A stretch of 13,129 nucleotides of DNA, taken from DATARH01 sp035648415 (GTDB lineage Bacteria > Pseudomonadota > Alphaproteobacteria > ATCC43930 > CGMCC-115725). A program made the translations under genes and the position numbers. The stretch is taken from NCBI GenBank assembly GCA_035648415.1, contig DASRLO010000060.1:1-13129 (forward strand), read 5' to 3'. Below are positions 1 to 5,500 of the stretch, piece by piece. Positions within the stretch are counted from its first letter, which is position 1; each line of letters starts with the position of its first letter. The notes below the pieces were generated by a model. That model was not told the origin of the DNA and made no database searches. It was given only the letters and a program-made list of their open reading frames with translations.

Positions 1-950
1 ACCTGCATCTTGGTCTTGGTCATCGTCCATTTTTCGATGATCGCGAAGCATTCGGGGATTTTCGGCAGCCGCGCCGCCGGGGTCGCCCAGGCCGGGTCGG
101 CGATCAGCTCCTCGCGGCCGGCGAGCTTCATCAGCGGCTCCCAGCACGGCGGCTGGATGATGACGTAGACATAGTCGTTCGGCCCGCCCGGCGCGCAGCG
201 CAGCGCAGCGCCCGGCTGGCCGCCGCCCGAGGCGTTGCCGGCGCGCGGCACGAAATCGCCGAACTCCTTGTTGGGGTATTCCGGCATCGGCCCTTTCACC
301 ACCCGCTGCTGGTCGCGCATCTTGACCCGGCAGAGGTTCAGCACCGCATCGGTCATCGCCACCTCGACCCGCTGGCCCTTGCCGGTCTTCTCGCGCTGAT
401 AGAGCGCGGCGAGGATGCCGGCGACCATGTGAACGCCGGTGCCGCTGTCGCCGATCTGCGCGCCGGTGACGGTCGGCGGGCCGTCTTCATACCCGGTGGT
501 GCTGGCGGCGCCGCCCATGCATTGCGCGACATTCTCATAGGCCTTGCAGTCGACAAACGGGCCGGGGCCGAACCCCTTGACCGAGGCGTAGATGATGCGC
601 GGGTTCAATTCCTGGAAGCGCTCCCAGGTGAAGCCTGCCCGATCGAGGACTCCTGGTCCAAAATTTTCGACGACCACGTCGCTGCGCCGCACGAGCTGTT
701 CCAGCACCGCCTTGCCCTTGGGCTGCTTCATGTTGACGGTGATGCTGCGCTTGTTCGAGTTCAGCATCGTGAAATAGAGGCTGTCCGCCCCCTTCACGTC
801 CTGCAGCTGGCCGCGGGTGATGTCGCCGCGGCCGGGCAATTCGACCTTGATCACGTCGGCGCCCATCCACGCCAGGAGCTGCGTCCCGGTCGGCCCCGCC
901 TGGACGTGGGTCATGTCGAGGATGCGGACGCCTTCAAGTGCTTTGGTCAT
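1..950 (-). CDS. frc: Formyl-CoA:oxalate CoA-transferase-like protein (class III CoA-transferase), C-terminus cut by window edge
   Basis: The first 316 codons read on the minus strand closely match the FRC/YfdW group of class III (CaiB/BaiF) CoA-transferases, which move CoA from formyl-CoA to oxalate in the cytoplasm. Family landmarks are at the expected residues: HVQAGP with Gln17, the VENFGPG block near 94-100, YENVAQ near 138-143, GDSGTG with Asp168 (the covalent aspartyl-CoA residue in this family), RDQQR, and the glycine-rich loop GNASGGGQPG. Residue 48 is Gln, as in E. coli YfdW, where Oxalobacter FRC has Trp. The ATG at 950-948 follows a GGAG/GAGGAA ribosome binding site. It lies 19 bp after the stop of the GntR gene on the same strand, so the two are probably cotranscribed. 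No oxalyl-CoA decarboxylase is visible, but it could lie beyond the left edge. The exact acid substrate is inferred; another carboxylate acceptor is possible. Confidence 0.88.
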   Translation of the reverse strand, partial: MTKALEGVRILDMTHVQAGPTGTQLLAWMGADVIKVELPGRGDITRGQLQDVKGADSLYFTMLNSNKRSITVNMKQPKGKAVLEQLVRRSDVVVENFGPGVLDRAGFTWERFQELNPRIIYASVKGFGPGPFVDCKAYENVAQCMGGAASTTGYEDGPPTVTGAQIGDSGTGVHMVAGILAALYQREKTGKGQRVEVAMTDAVLNLCRVKMRDQQRVVKGPMPEYPNKEFGDFVPRAGNASGGGQPGAALRCAPGGPNDYVYVIIQPPCWEPLMKLAGREELIADPAWATPAARLPKIPECFAIIEKWTMTKTKMQ

Positions 951-967
951 CGGTTCCTCACTCCAAT

Positions 968-1079
968 CGTCATCCCCGCGATCCCCGGAACGGCCCGTCA
1001 GGGCCGGCCGTCCGGAGAGGGGACCCAGGGCCACCATTCCGTCGTTCGCCCTGGGCCCCCGCTTCCGCGGGGGAGACGC
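968..1079 (-). repeat. Dispersed imperfect palindromic repeat, copy 1 (REP-like)
   Basis: Read on the minus strand this begins with CCCCCGCGGAAGCGGGGGCCCA, has TGGGTCCC in the middle, and ends GGGGATGACG. It contains several nested inverted repeats (CCCCCGC/GCGGGGG, GCCCTGGG mates, GGCC-rich arms). The same architecture appears again on the plus strand near 11263-11343, with blocks GGGGCCCA, TGGGTCCC and GGGATGACC, so I treat them as two diverged copies of one short intergenic family. This copy contains the 3' end and stop codon of the GntR gene. Confidence 0.6.
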
Positions 1080-1809
1080 TAACTATTGTCGTGTCGAGAA
1101 AATCGCCGTGCTTTTCGACATGCGCGGCGAGCCCCAGCGTGTGCTCGCGCGCCAGCCGCTCGGCAAGTTCAGGGTCGCGACGTTCGAGCGCCTCGATCAT
1201 CGCCATGTGATCGACGATTGATCGCGCGGCGCGGTTGTCCTGCTGGATCGTCACCTTGCGGATCGCCCGCATGTGGATGAACAGATTCTCGGTCAGTTCG
1301 GCGAGCAGCGCGCACCCGCTCATCCGGATGATCGCCTGGTGGAAGGCGATGTTGGCGTCGGAATATTCCTCGAGCCGCTCGCCGCCCTCTTGTCCATCTG
1401 GGCCGTCGTGGAACGCGTCCATCAGCCGGCGCAGTTCGGCGATGTCGCCGTCGGGCGCATTCAAGGCGACCAGCCGCGCCGCCATGCTTTCGAGCGCCGC
1501 CCAGACCGTGATCATCTCGACGATCTCACGCTTGGTCTTGCGCACGACATAGATGCCGCGGCGCGGCAGGGTGCGCACAAACCCTTCCTGCTCCAACAGG
1601 GTCATCGCCTCGCGGATCGGCGTGCGGCTGACCCCAAGCCCCTGCGAGAGCCGCCGCTCGTCGAGCCGGATCTCCTGTGCGTGGTCGTAGATGTCCATCG
1701 CGGTGATCGCCCGCTTCAGCGCGGCATAGGCGAGGTCGCGGTAGCTGGTGCTGGTGTCCAGCCGCGGCATGTCGAGGGTAGAACTAGGGCGCGTGCTGGC
1801 TTCGGGCAT
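970..1809 (-). CDS. GntR-family transcriptional regulator, FCD subfamily
   Basis: From the ATG at 1809 the protein has 279 residues. A winged helix at about residues 22-90 contains the recognition-helix sequence VSRTPIREAMTLLEQEGFV, followed by RRGIYVV. An all-helical FCD ligand domain covers about 97-235. Candidate metal ligands are Asn153 and His157 (NIAFH), His201 and His223, with the usual spacing. FCD regulators normally sense small carboxylates or acyl-CoAs and repress their own operon. The gene precedes the CoA-transferase gene and is divergent from the YghU-type gene. The start is uncertain: the predicted promoter would put transcription start almost on the 1809 ATG (leaderless), while an ATG at 1770 would leave about 40 nt of leader and still keep the whole wing-helix domain. 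Neither has a clear Shine-Dalgarno. The last ~36 residues (from Ser244) are encoded by a dispersed repeat and are not part of the family fold. Confidence 0.9.
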   Translation of the reverse strand: MPEASTRPSSTLDMPRLDTSTSYRDLAYAALKRAITAMDIYDHAQEIRLDERRLSQGLGVSRTPIREAMTLLEQEGFVRTLPRRGIYVVRKTKREIVEMITVWAALESMAARLVALNAPDGDIAELRRLMDAFHDGPDGQEGGERLEEYSDANIAFHQAIIRMSGCALLAELTENLFIHMRAIRKVTIQQDNRAARSIVDHMAMIEALERRDPELAERLAREHTLGLAAHVEKHGDFLDTTIVSVSPAEAGAQGERRNGGPGSPLRTAGPDGPFRGSRG

Positions 1810-1815
1810 GCCAGA

Positions 1816-1844
1816 GATATATGGTATACCAGAGATCTCGGCAA
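1816..1844 (-). promoter_or_regulatory. Predicted sigma-70-type promoter of the gntR-frc operon
   Basis: On the minus strand there is TTGCCG (1844-1839), a 17-bp spacer, then TATATC (1821-1816). These match 4 of 6 positions of each consensus hexamer at ideal spacing. The TGGTATACCA palindrome lies in the spacer directly against the -10. Transcription would start about 7 nt downstream, at roughly 1809, which is the first in-frame ATG of the regulator. Confidence 0.5.
1822..1831. promoter_or_regulatory. Putative GntR operator, perfect palindrome TGGTATACCA
   Basis: A 10-bp perfect palindrome of the form used by FCD-type GntR repressors (a central GTATAC-like core with symmetric T/A flanks). 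It fills the part of the promoter spacer next to the -10 hexamer of the GntR gene, so a bound repressor would block RNA polymerase. A direct repeat of CCAGAGAT (1811-1818 and 1829-1836) overlaps both sides. Binding by the adjacent regulator is inferred from position and symmetry. Confidence 0.65.
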
Positions 1845-2021
1845 CCCGCTTTCGCGGTCCGGAGCTGGACAGCCACATGCGGATTTGTTGTGGGCGCCCC
1901 GCATCGGGAAGGCGCAATGTCTCGGGCGCGCGACGCGTACCCGGCGACCGACCTATCGTGTAGGATAAGTCGATCGCGCACGGTGCCCGCGCGCGCCCAT
2001 AAGATGCCTGGAGCTTCCGCA

Positions 2022-2897
2022 ATGACCGATACGCCCGATTACACGCCACCCAAGGTCTGGAGTTGGAACAAGCCGAGCGGCGGCAGGTTCGCCAACATCA
2101 ACCGCCCGATCGCGGGCTCTACACACGACAAGGAGCTGCCGGTCGGGCGCCACCCGCTGCAGCTGTATTCGCTGGGCACACCGAACGGGGTGAAGGTCAC
2201 GATCATGCTCGAAGAGCTCCTGACCCTCGGCCATAAGGGCGCCGAGTACGATGCCTGGCTGATCAAGATCGGCGACGGCGACCAGTTCGGCAGCGGCTTT
2301 GTCGCGGCGAACCCGAACTCCAAGATCCCGGCATTGATGGACCGCAGCGGCCCGAAGCCGATCCGGGTCTTCGAGACCGGCGCGATCCTGATGTATTTGG
2401 CCGAGAAATTCGGCGCGTTGCTGCCGACCGAGACCGCCGCCCGCGCCGAATGCCTGTCGTGGCTGTTCTGGCAGATGGGCAGCACGCCTTACGTCGGCGG
2501 GGGTTTCGGCCATTTCTACGCCTATGCGCCGGTCAAGATCGAATATGCGATCGACCGGTTCACGATGGAGACGAAGCGTCTGCTCGACGTGCTCGATCGC
2601 CGCCTGGCGGAGAGCAAGTATGTTGCCGGTCCGGACTATACGATCGCCGACATCGCCATCTTCCCGTGGTACGGCGGATTGGCGAAGTTCGACCAATACG
2701 GGGCGTCCGAGTTCCTCGCGGTCCAGGACTACAAGAACGTCCAACGCTGGGCCGACGCCCTCCTCGAACGGCCGGCGGTAAAGCGCGGGCGCATGGTCAA
2801 CCGCCTCTCCGGCGAGCTGTCGAGCCAGTTGCACGAGCGCCACGACGCCAGCGACTTCGACACCAAGACGCAGGACAAGCTTGCCCCCGCGAGTTGA
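2022..2897 (+). CDS. yghU: YghU-type glutathione S-transferase / GSH-dependent disulfide-bond oxidoreductase
   Basis: The 291-residue product follows E. coli YghU almost end to end, including the N-terminal KVWSWNKPSGG and FANINRP blocks, HPLQLYSLGTPNG at the start of the thioredoxin-like domain (about 44-132), NPNSKIPAL with the cis-proline (Pro103), FETGAILMYLAEKFG, GGFGHFYAYAPVKIEYAI in the helical domain, and the C-terminal QLHERHDASDF. YghU enzymes bind two glutathione molecules and show disulfide reductase and peroxidase activity in the cytosol; they lack the classic catalytic Tyr/Ser/Cys chemistry of other GSTs. The ATG at 2022 was chosen because GGAG lies 8 nt upstream and it matches the family N-terminus. 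An in-frame ATG at 2004 is less likely. The gene is divergent from the GntR regulator and is followed after 33 bp by the class II aldolase-like gene, so both may share its control. Confidence 0.93.
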   Translation: MTDTPDYTPPKVWSWNKPSGGRFANINRPIAGSTHDKELPVGRHPLQLYSLGTPNGVKVTIMLEELLTLGHKGAEYDAWLIKIGDGDQFGSGFVAANPNSKIPALMDRSGPKPIRVFETGAILMYLAEKFGALLPTETAARAECLSWLFWQMGSTPYVGGGFGHFYAYAPVKIEYAIDRFTMETKRLLDVLDRRLAESKYVAGPDYTIADIAIFPWYGGLAKFDQYGASEFLAVQDYKNVQRWADALLERPAVKRGRMVNRLSGELSSQLHERHDASDFDTKTQDKLAPAS

Positions 2898-2930
2898 GCG
2901 AGCTGATCGCCGTAGAGGAGAGATCGCGTC

Positions 2931-3713
2931 ATGGCTGTTCAACTCGTCGCCGAGAGCAAATCCGTTCGCGATCAGGTCAGTGCCGAAGAGTGGGCGGCCC
3001 GCGTCGAACTCGCCGCCGGGCATCGCCTGCTGGCGCATTACGGCGTCAACGACATGACCTACAATCATTTCGGCCTCAGGGTGCCGGGCGAACCGGATCG
3101 CATGCTGGTCAAGCGCACCGACTGGATGTTTGCCGAGGTGACCGCCTCGTCCCTGTTGAAGGTCGATTTCGCCGGTAACGTCCTGACCGACACGGATGTC
3201 AAGACGATCAGGGGCGGCGCCTTGATCATCCATGCCGGCTTGCTAAAGGGCCGCCCGGACCTCAATGCGACGCTGCACACCCATACGGTGAGCGGCATGG
3301 GCGTCGCCGCGCACAAATTTGGCTTGCTGCCGATCAACCAGCACGCTCTGCGATTTTATGGCGAAGTGAAATACCACGAGTTCGAAGGCTTCGAATTCGA
3401 CCCGGACATGACGCCGAAGCTGATCCGCGATCTCGACGGCGGCTGCTTTATGATCTTGCGCAATCACGGTGTCCTGGTCTGCGGCGAAAGCGTCGCCGAA
3501 TGCGTCGTCAATCATCACTGGCTCGACATCGCATGTCAGGGTCAGATCGCGGCATTGGCGGCGGGTGAAGGAAATTACACGATCCCCGGCAAGGAGGCCT
3601 GCGACTACGCGCACAGCCAGTTCAGGGATGCCGGCAATTTCCTGAAGGGCGGAAAGGATTGGGCGGCCTGCCTGCGTCTCGCCGACCGGCTCGATCCCTG
3701 CTACAAAGACTGA
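2931..3713 (+). CDS. Class II aldolase/adducin family protein
   Basis: A 260-residue protein of the usual size for the family, with GAGGAG ten bases before the ATG. The metal-site histidines are visible in LHTHT (His116, His118) and in LRNHGVLVCG (His179). The conserved segment around residues 41-62 (NDMTYNHFGLRVPG) is typical of the adducin-like branch. Class II aldolases cleave or epimerise sugar phosphates using a divalent metal and a catalytic Glu. Aligning on RPDLNATLHTH with FucA, the position of that Glu (Glu73 in FucA) is Ala97 here, so a standard retro-aldol mechanism is doubtful and decarboxylation or another lyase role is possible. The substrate is unknown. It follows the YghU gene closely and converges with the cupin gene. 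Confidence 0.88.
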   Translation: MAVQLVAESKSVRDQVSAEEWAARVELAAGHRLLAHYGVNDMTYNHFGLRVPGEPDRMLVKRTDWMFAEVTASSLLKVDFAGNVLTDTDVKTIRGGALIIHAGLLKGRPDLNATLHTHTVSGMGVAAHKFGLLPINQHALRFYGEVKYHEFEGFEFDPDMTPKLIRDLDGGCFMILRNHGVLVCGESVAECVVNHHWLDIACQGQIAALAAGEGNYTIPGKEACDYAHSQFRDAGNFLKGGKDWAACLRLADRLDPCYKD

Positions 3714-3803
3714 CCGCTGCGCCGGCGGACGCTCGATGGGTGCGGGCGAAACCCTCCTGTGCGGTCGCCGCCGCGATCGGCTTGCGAGCGGGCGGAGCCG
3801 GAC

Positions 3804-3822
3804 GATCGCCCTGGCGGCGATC
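3804..3822. terminator. Hairpin between convergent genes, possible bidirectional terminator
   Basis: GATCGCC, a 5-nt loop, then GGCGATC form a perfect 7-bp stem in the 132-bp gap between the convergent aldolase-like and cupin genes. There is no U-tract on either side, so it is at best a weak or Rho-assisted stop. The rest of the gap (3714-3845) shows nothing else I recognise. Confidence 0.35.
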
Positions 3823-3845
3823 AGGGTGAGAAGAGCGCGCCACCG

Positions 3846-4304
3846 TCAAAGCGGATTTGGGCCGACGACTTCCCAGCGGTAGCGTTCTAAGAGGTTTTTG
3901 CGTTCGTCGTCGTTGGTCGGCCGGTGCTCCGCGAGTTCCTCGATATAGCCGCCGGCGCCGGCCGGGGTGTAGAGGAATACCGCACGGGCGGGCTCGCTGC
4001 CGGTGTTCTTCCAGGCATGCGGCACGTCGCGCGGCATGAACGCGCAGGCGCCGGGCCCGCCGACGGTGACCTCGTCGCCGATTTTGAAAGTAATCTCGCC
4101 GGCGAGCACCCAGGCGATCTCGTCGCTGCCGCGGTGCAGATGGTAGAGGCTCGTCGTGCCGGGCGGCAGGGTCTCCTCGAACAGCATGATGCTCTCGCCG
4201 GTCTCGTGGCCGAGGAGCTTCAAGTCGAAAAAGCGGCCGGGCGCCGGCGAGTCGAGACGTTTCCCGCCGCCGGCGGGTACGACAAAGCCTTTTGCCGTGG
4301 TCAT
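3846..4304 (-). CDS. Single-domain cupin protein
   Basis: A 152-residue small beta-barrel protein. Cupin motif 1 is seen as YHLHRGSDEIAWVLAGE (His55, His57, Glu62) and motif 2 ends in the metal ligand His96 within MPRDVPHAWKN, so the metal site looks complete. The substrate cannot be deduced; single-domain cupins include dioxygenases, isomerases and non-enzymatic binding proteins. The ATG at 4304 was preferred over 4328 because AGGAGGA lies 8 nt before it. On the same strand, 31 bp upstream, is the stop of the DsrE-like remnant, so the cupin was probably the second gene of a small operon whose first gene is now damaged or altered. Confidence 0.85.
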   Translation of the reverse strand: MTTAKGFVVPAGGGKRLDSPAPGRFFDLKLLGHETGESIMLFEETLPPGTTSLYHLHRGSDEIAWVLAGEITFKIGDEVTVGGPGACAFMPRDVPHAWKNTGSEPARAVFLYTPAGAGGYIEELAEHRPTNDDERKNLLERYRWEVVGPNPL

Positions 4305-4335
4305 GCCGCCTGTCCTCCTGTGCGTCATTGGGGTT

Positions 4336-4545
4336 CTACTCGCTTAATACCTTGTCGGCCCACTCCACCAACGCCACCAAATCCGGGGGCGTGACAAACC
4401 GGGCATTCGTGCCTTCGAGATCGGTATCGCGAACCGCACGGGCCCGTGAACACACGGTTCAGATATTGAGCGGAATGTTATGCGCGATGGTTTTCGCCAT
4501 GATCTCCGCCAATGGCGGCCATCCCACCGGCGTCACCGCGTTCAT
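4336..4545 (-). pseudogene. DsrE-like protein, N-terminally truncated, with in-frame TGA at the CxxC motif (selenocysteine codon or nonsense mutation)
   Basis: Reading the minus strand from an ATG at 4545 gives 28 codons, a TGA (4461-4459), then 40 more codons in the same frame to a TAG at 4336. The product has GWPPLAEIM, HNIPLNI, then TGA-Thr-Val-Cys-Ser-Arg-Ala-Arg, DTDLEG, and TPPDLVALVEWADKVL. This is the order seen in the C-terminal half of DsrE-family proteins, where a buried strand ends in a CxxC-like motif followed by an R-rich turn, a D-L-x-G segment and a final helix. The TGA sits where the first Cys would be. DsrE-like proteins normally have about 110-120 residues; the first ~45 are absent and the BrnT-like coding end overlaps the ATG side. 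I see no ribosome binding site at 4545. The family assignment rests on pattern recognition only. Confidence 0.5.
4431..4460 (-). promoter_or_regulatory. SECIS-like hairpin beginning at the in-frame TGA
   Basis: Minus-strand RNA folds as GAACCG (starting with the G of UGA) paired to CGGUUC, a 6-nt bulge UGUGUU on the 5' side, then CACG paired to CGUG around a GGCC tetraloop. Bacterial SECIS elements are stem-loops placed directly after the UGA with a G at the start of the apical loop. The loop here begins 14 nt after the UGA, slightly short of what I remember for most bacterial elements. An alternative 5-bp hairpin (CCGUG/CACGG) competes. Confidence 0.3.
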
Positions 4546-4633
4546 CGTACGCGGCGACAGGATCAGGATTATATCGTCTCGACGGGCTGCAAGACATGAG
4601 CAAGACGACTATTACCGCCAGAATGCGTCGTGA
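4487..4633 (+). pseudogene. brnT: 3' remnant of a BrnT-type ribonuclease toxin gene
   Basis: In the frame ending at TGA 4631-4633 the last 34 residues contain RGDRIRIISSRRAARHEQDDYY, the hallmark C-terminal strand and helix of BrnT toxins (RelE-like fold; usual length about 90-100). The N-terminal part with the expected EWD...KHG and FxDP motifs is not found in any frame upstream, so the toxin is truncated; an ATG at 4487 could give only 48 residues. It overlaps the downstream antitoxin start by 38 bp, as in intact toxin-first BrnT modules. The upstream end runs antiparallel into the DsrE-like remnant, which marks a recombination junction somewhere around 4529-4545. Confidence 0.62.
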
Positions 4634-4994
4634 TGGCAAAGCTGTTGAGGTGCTACCCGATGGCTCGGAGCGACTGTTTCTCCAAACACCGCTCCGTCCG
4701 ATGACCGAAGAAGAGGTTTCGGCAGCAGCGGCGGCAGATCACGATGCCCGACCGTTTACTCCGGGGGAGTTGGCGGCTGCGCGTCGCGTGCCGCGGACCA
4801 AGACGCTACGCCGAGCGCTAGGTCTGACGCAGGAGGAATTTGCGGCACGGTACCGCATTCCGCTCGGCACTTTGCGCGATTGGGAGCAGGGGCGGACTGA
4901 GCCTGATCAACCCACGCGTGCCTACTTGGCCGTGATCGCCCACGATCCTGAGGCGGCGCGGCGCGCCCTGGAGGCGGGGCCGCCTGCTAAATGA
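4596..4994 (+). CDS. Helix-turn-helix antitoxin of a BrnT-type toxin-antitoxin module
   Basis: A 132-residue protein with an XRE-type helix-turn-helix at about 69-101 (LRRALGLTQEEFAARYRIPLGTLRDWEQGR) followed by PDQPTRAYLAVIAHDPEAARRAL, a common end in HTH antitoxins. The N-terminal ~50 residues (MSKTTITARM, VEVLPDGSERLF, PMTEEEV) resemble the toxin-binding arm of such proteins. It is not the classical ribbon-helix-helix BrnA. It would bind DNA and neutralise the toxin, but the toxin gene upstream is only a 3' fragment, so this appears to be an orphan antitoxin. The start at ATG 4596 overlaps the toxin end. Local codon use is less GC-biased than in neighbouring genes, in keeping with acquisition by transfer. 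Confidence 0.8.
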   Translation: MSKTTITARMRRDGKAVEVLPDGSERLFLQTPLRPMTEEEVSAAAAADHDARPFTPGELAAARRVPRTKTLRRALGLTQEEFAARYRIPLGTLRDWEQGRTEPDQPTRAYLAVIAHDPEAARRALEAGPPAK

Positions 4995-5086
4995 GCGCCC
5001 AAGTTCAGCGAAGCTGCAGGCCCCAGCTTAGCGGAATCTTAGACATGCCTGGCTATCAATGCCTCCAGCAATCGGCGAGGCGCGGC

Positions 5087-5422
5087 ATGAGTATTTCCCT
5101 GCAGCATCCCGGCACCGGACGGGTCAAGATCCTGCCGGAAGGCTGGAGCTGGTCGTGCTTTTTCGGTGCGACCGTCCTTGGCATGCCGCTGTTCAAGCGC
5201 GGCCTCGTCGTCTGGGGTTCGGCGATGCTGGTGTTCGACGTCACGACCTTCATCGTCGGCTGGGTCGACACCGACGCCGCGGCAAGCCTCTATTTCTGGC
5301 TGTCGCTGATTGGCTTCGCGGCGAGCGTGTTCTTCGGGTTGAAGGCCAACGACATGGCCGCAAGCCACGCCGTGGCGCATGGCTGGAAACACGCCGACGA
5401 CCATCGAAAATGGTTCGACTGA
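5087..5422 (+). CDS. Small inner-membrane protein, DUF2628-like
   Basis: From ATG 5087 (GAGG six nucleotides upstream) the product is 111 residues. It has a short polar N-terminus, the segment LPEGWSWSCFFG, a hydrophobic stretch at about 26-58, a second at about 66-84 (SLYFWLSLIGFAASVFFGL), and a hydrophilic C-terminus ending AVAHGWKHADDHRKWF. The layout (aromatic GWSW entry, two membrane segments, then a GW-containing tail) is like DUF2628 proteins, of unknown function. A longer reading from ATG 4991 overlaps the antitoxin stop by ATGA, but its extra 32 residues look non-conserved. Role unknown. Confidence 0.72.
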   Translation: MSISLQHPGTGRVKILPEGWSWSCFFGATVLGMPLFKRGLVVWGSAMLVFDVTTFIVGWVDTDAAASLYFWLSLIGFAASVFFGLKANDMAASHAVAHGWKHADDHRKWFD

Positions 5423-5500
5423 CAGCTTTGCCTCGATCGCGGTTGTGCGCCGCGCCCGGCGAACGGCATCATGGCGCCGCATCGCCGCCGGGGAGGGGAC

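Noticed and set aside
1953..3233. 426-residue minus-strand frame opposite the YghU and aldolase genes
   Set aside because: Antisense shadow; both plus-strand proteins have strong family signatures throughout.
4338..4530. N-terminal half of BrnT in another frame upstream of the recognised C-terminal part
   Set aside because: All three plus frames were read; none shows the expected EWD/KHG or FxDP-type motifs, and the minus strand gives a better explanation of this stretch.
4991..5086. Upstream extension of the small membrane protein starting with an ATGA overlap with the antitoxin
   Set aside because: The 32 extra residues look unconserved and basic, and a better ribosome binding site precedes ATG 5087.
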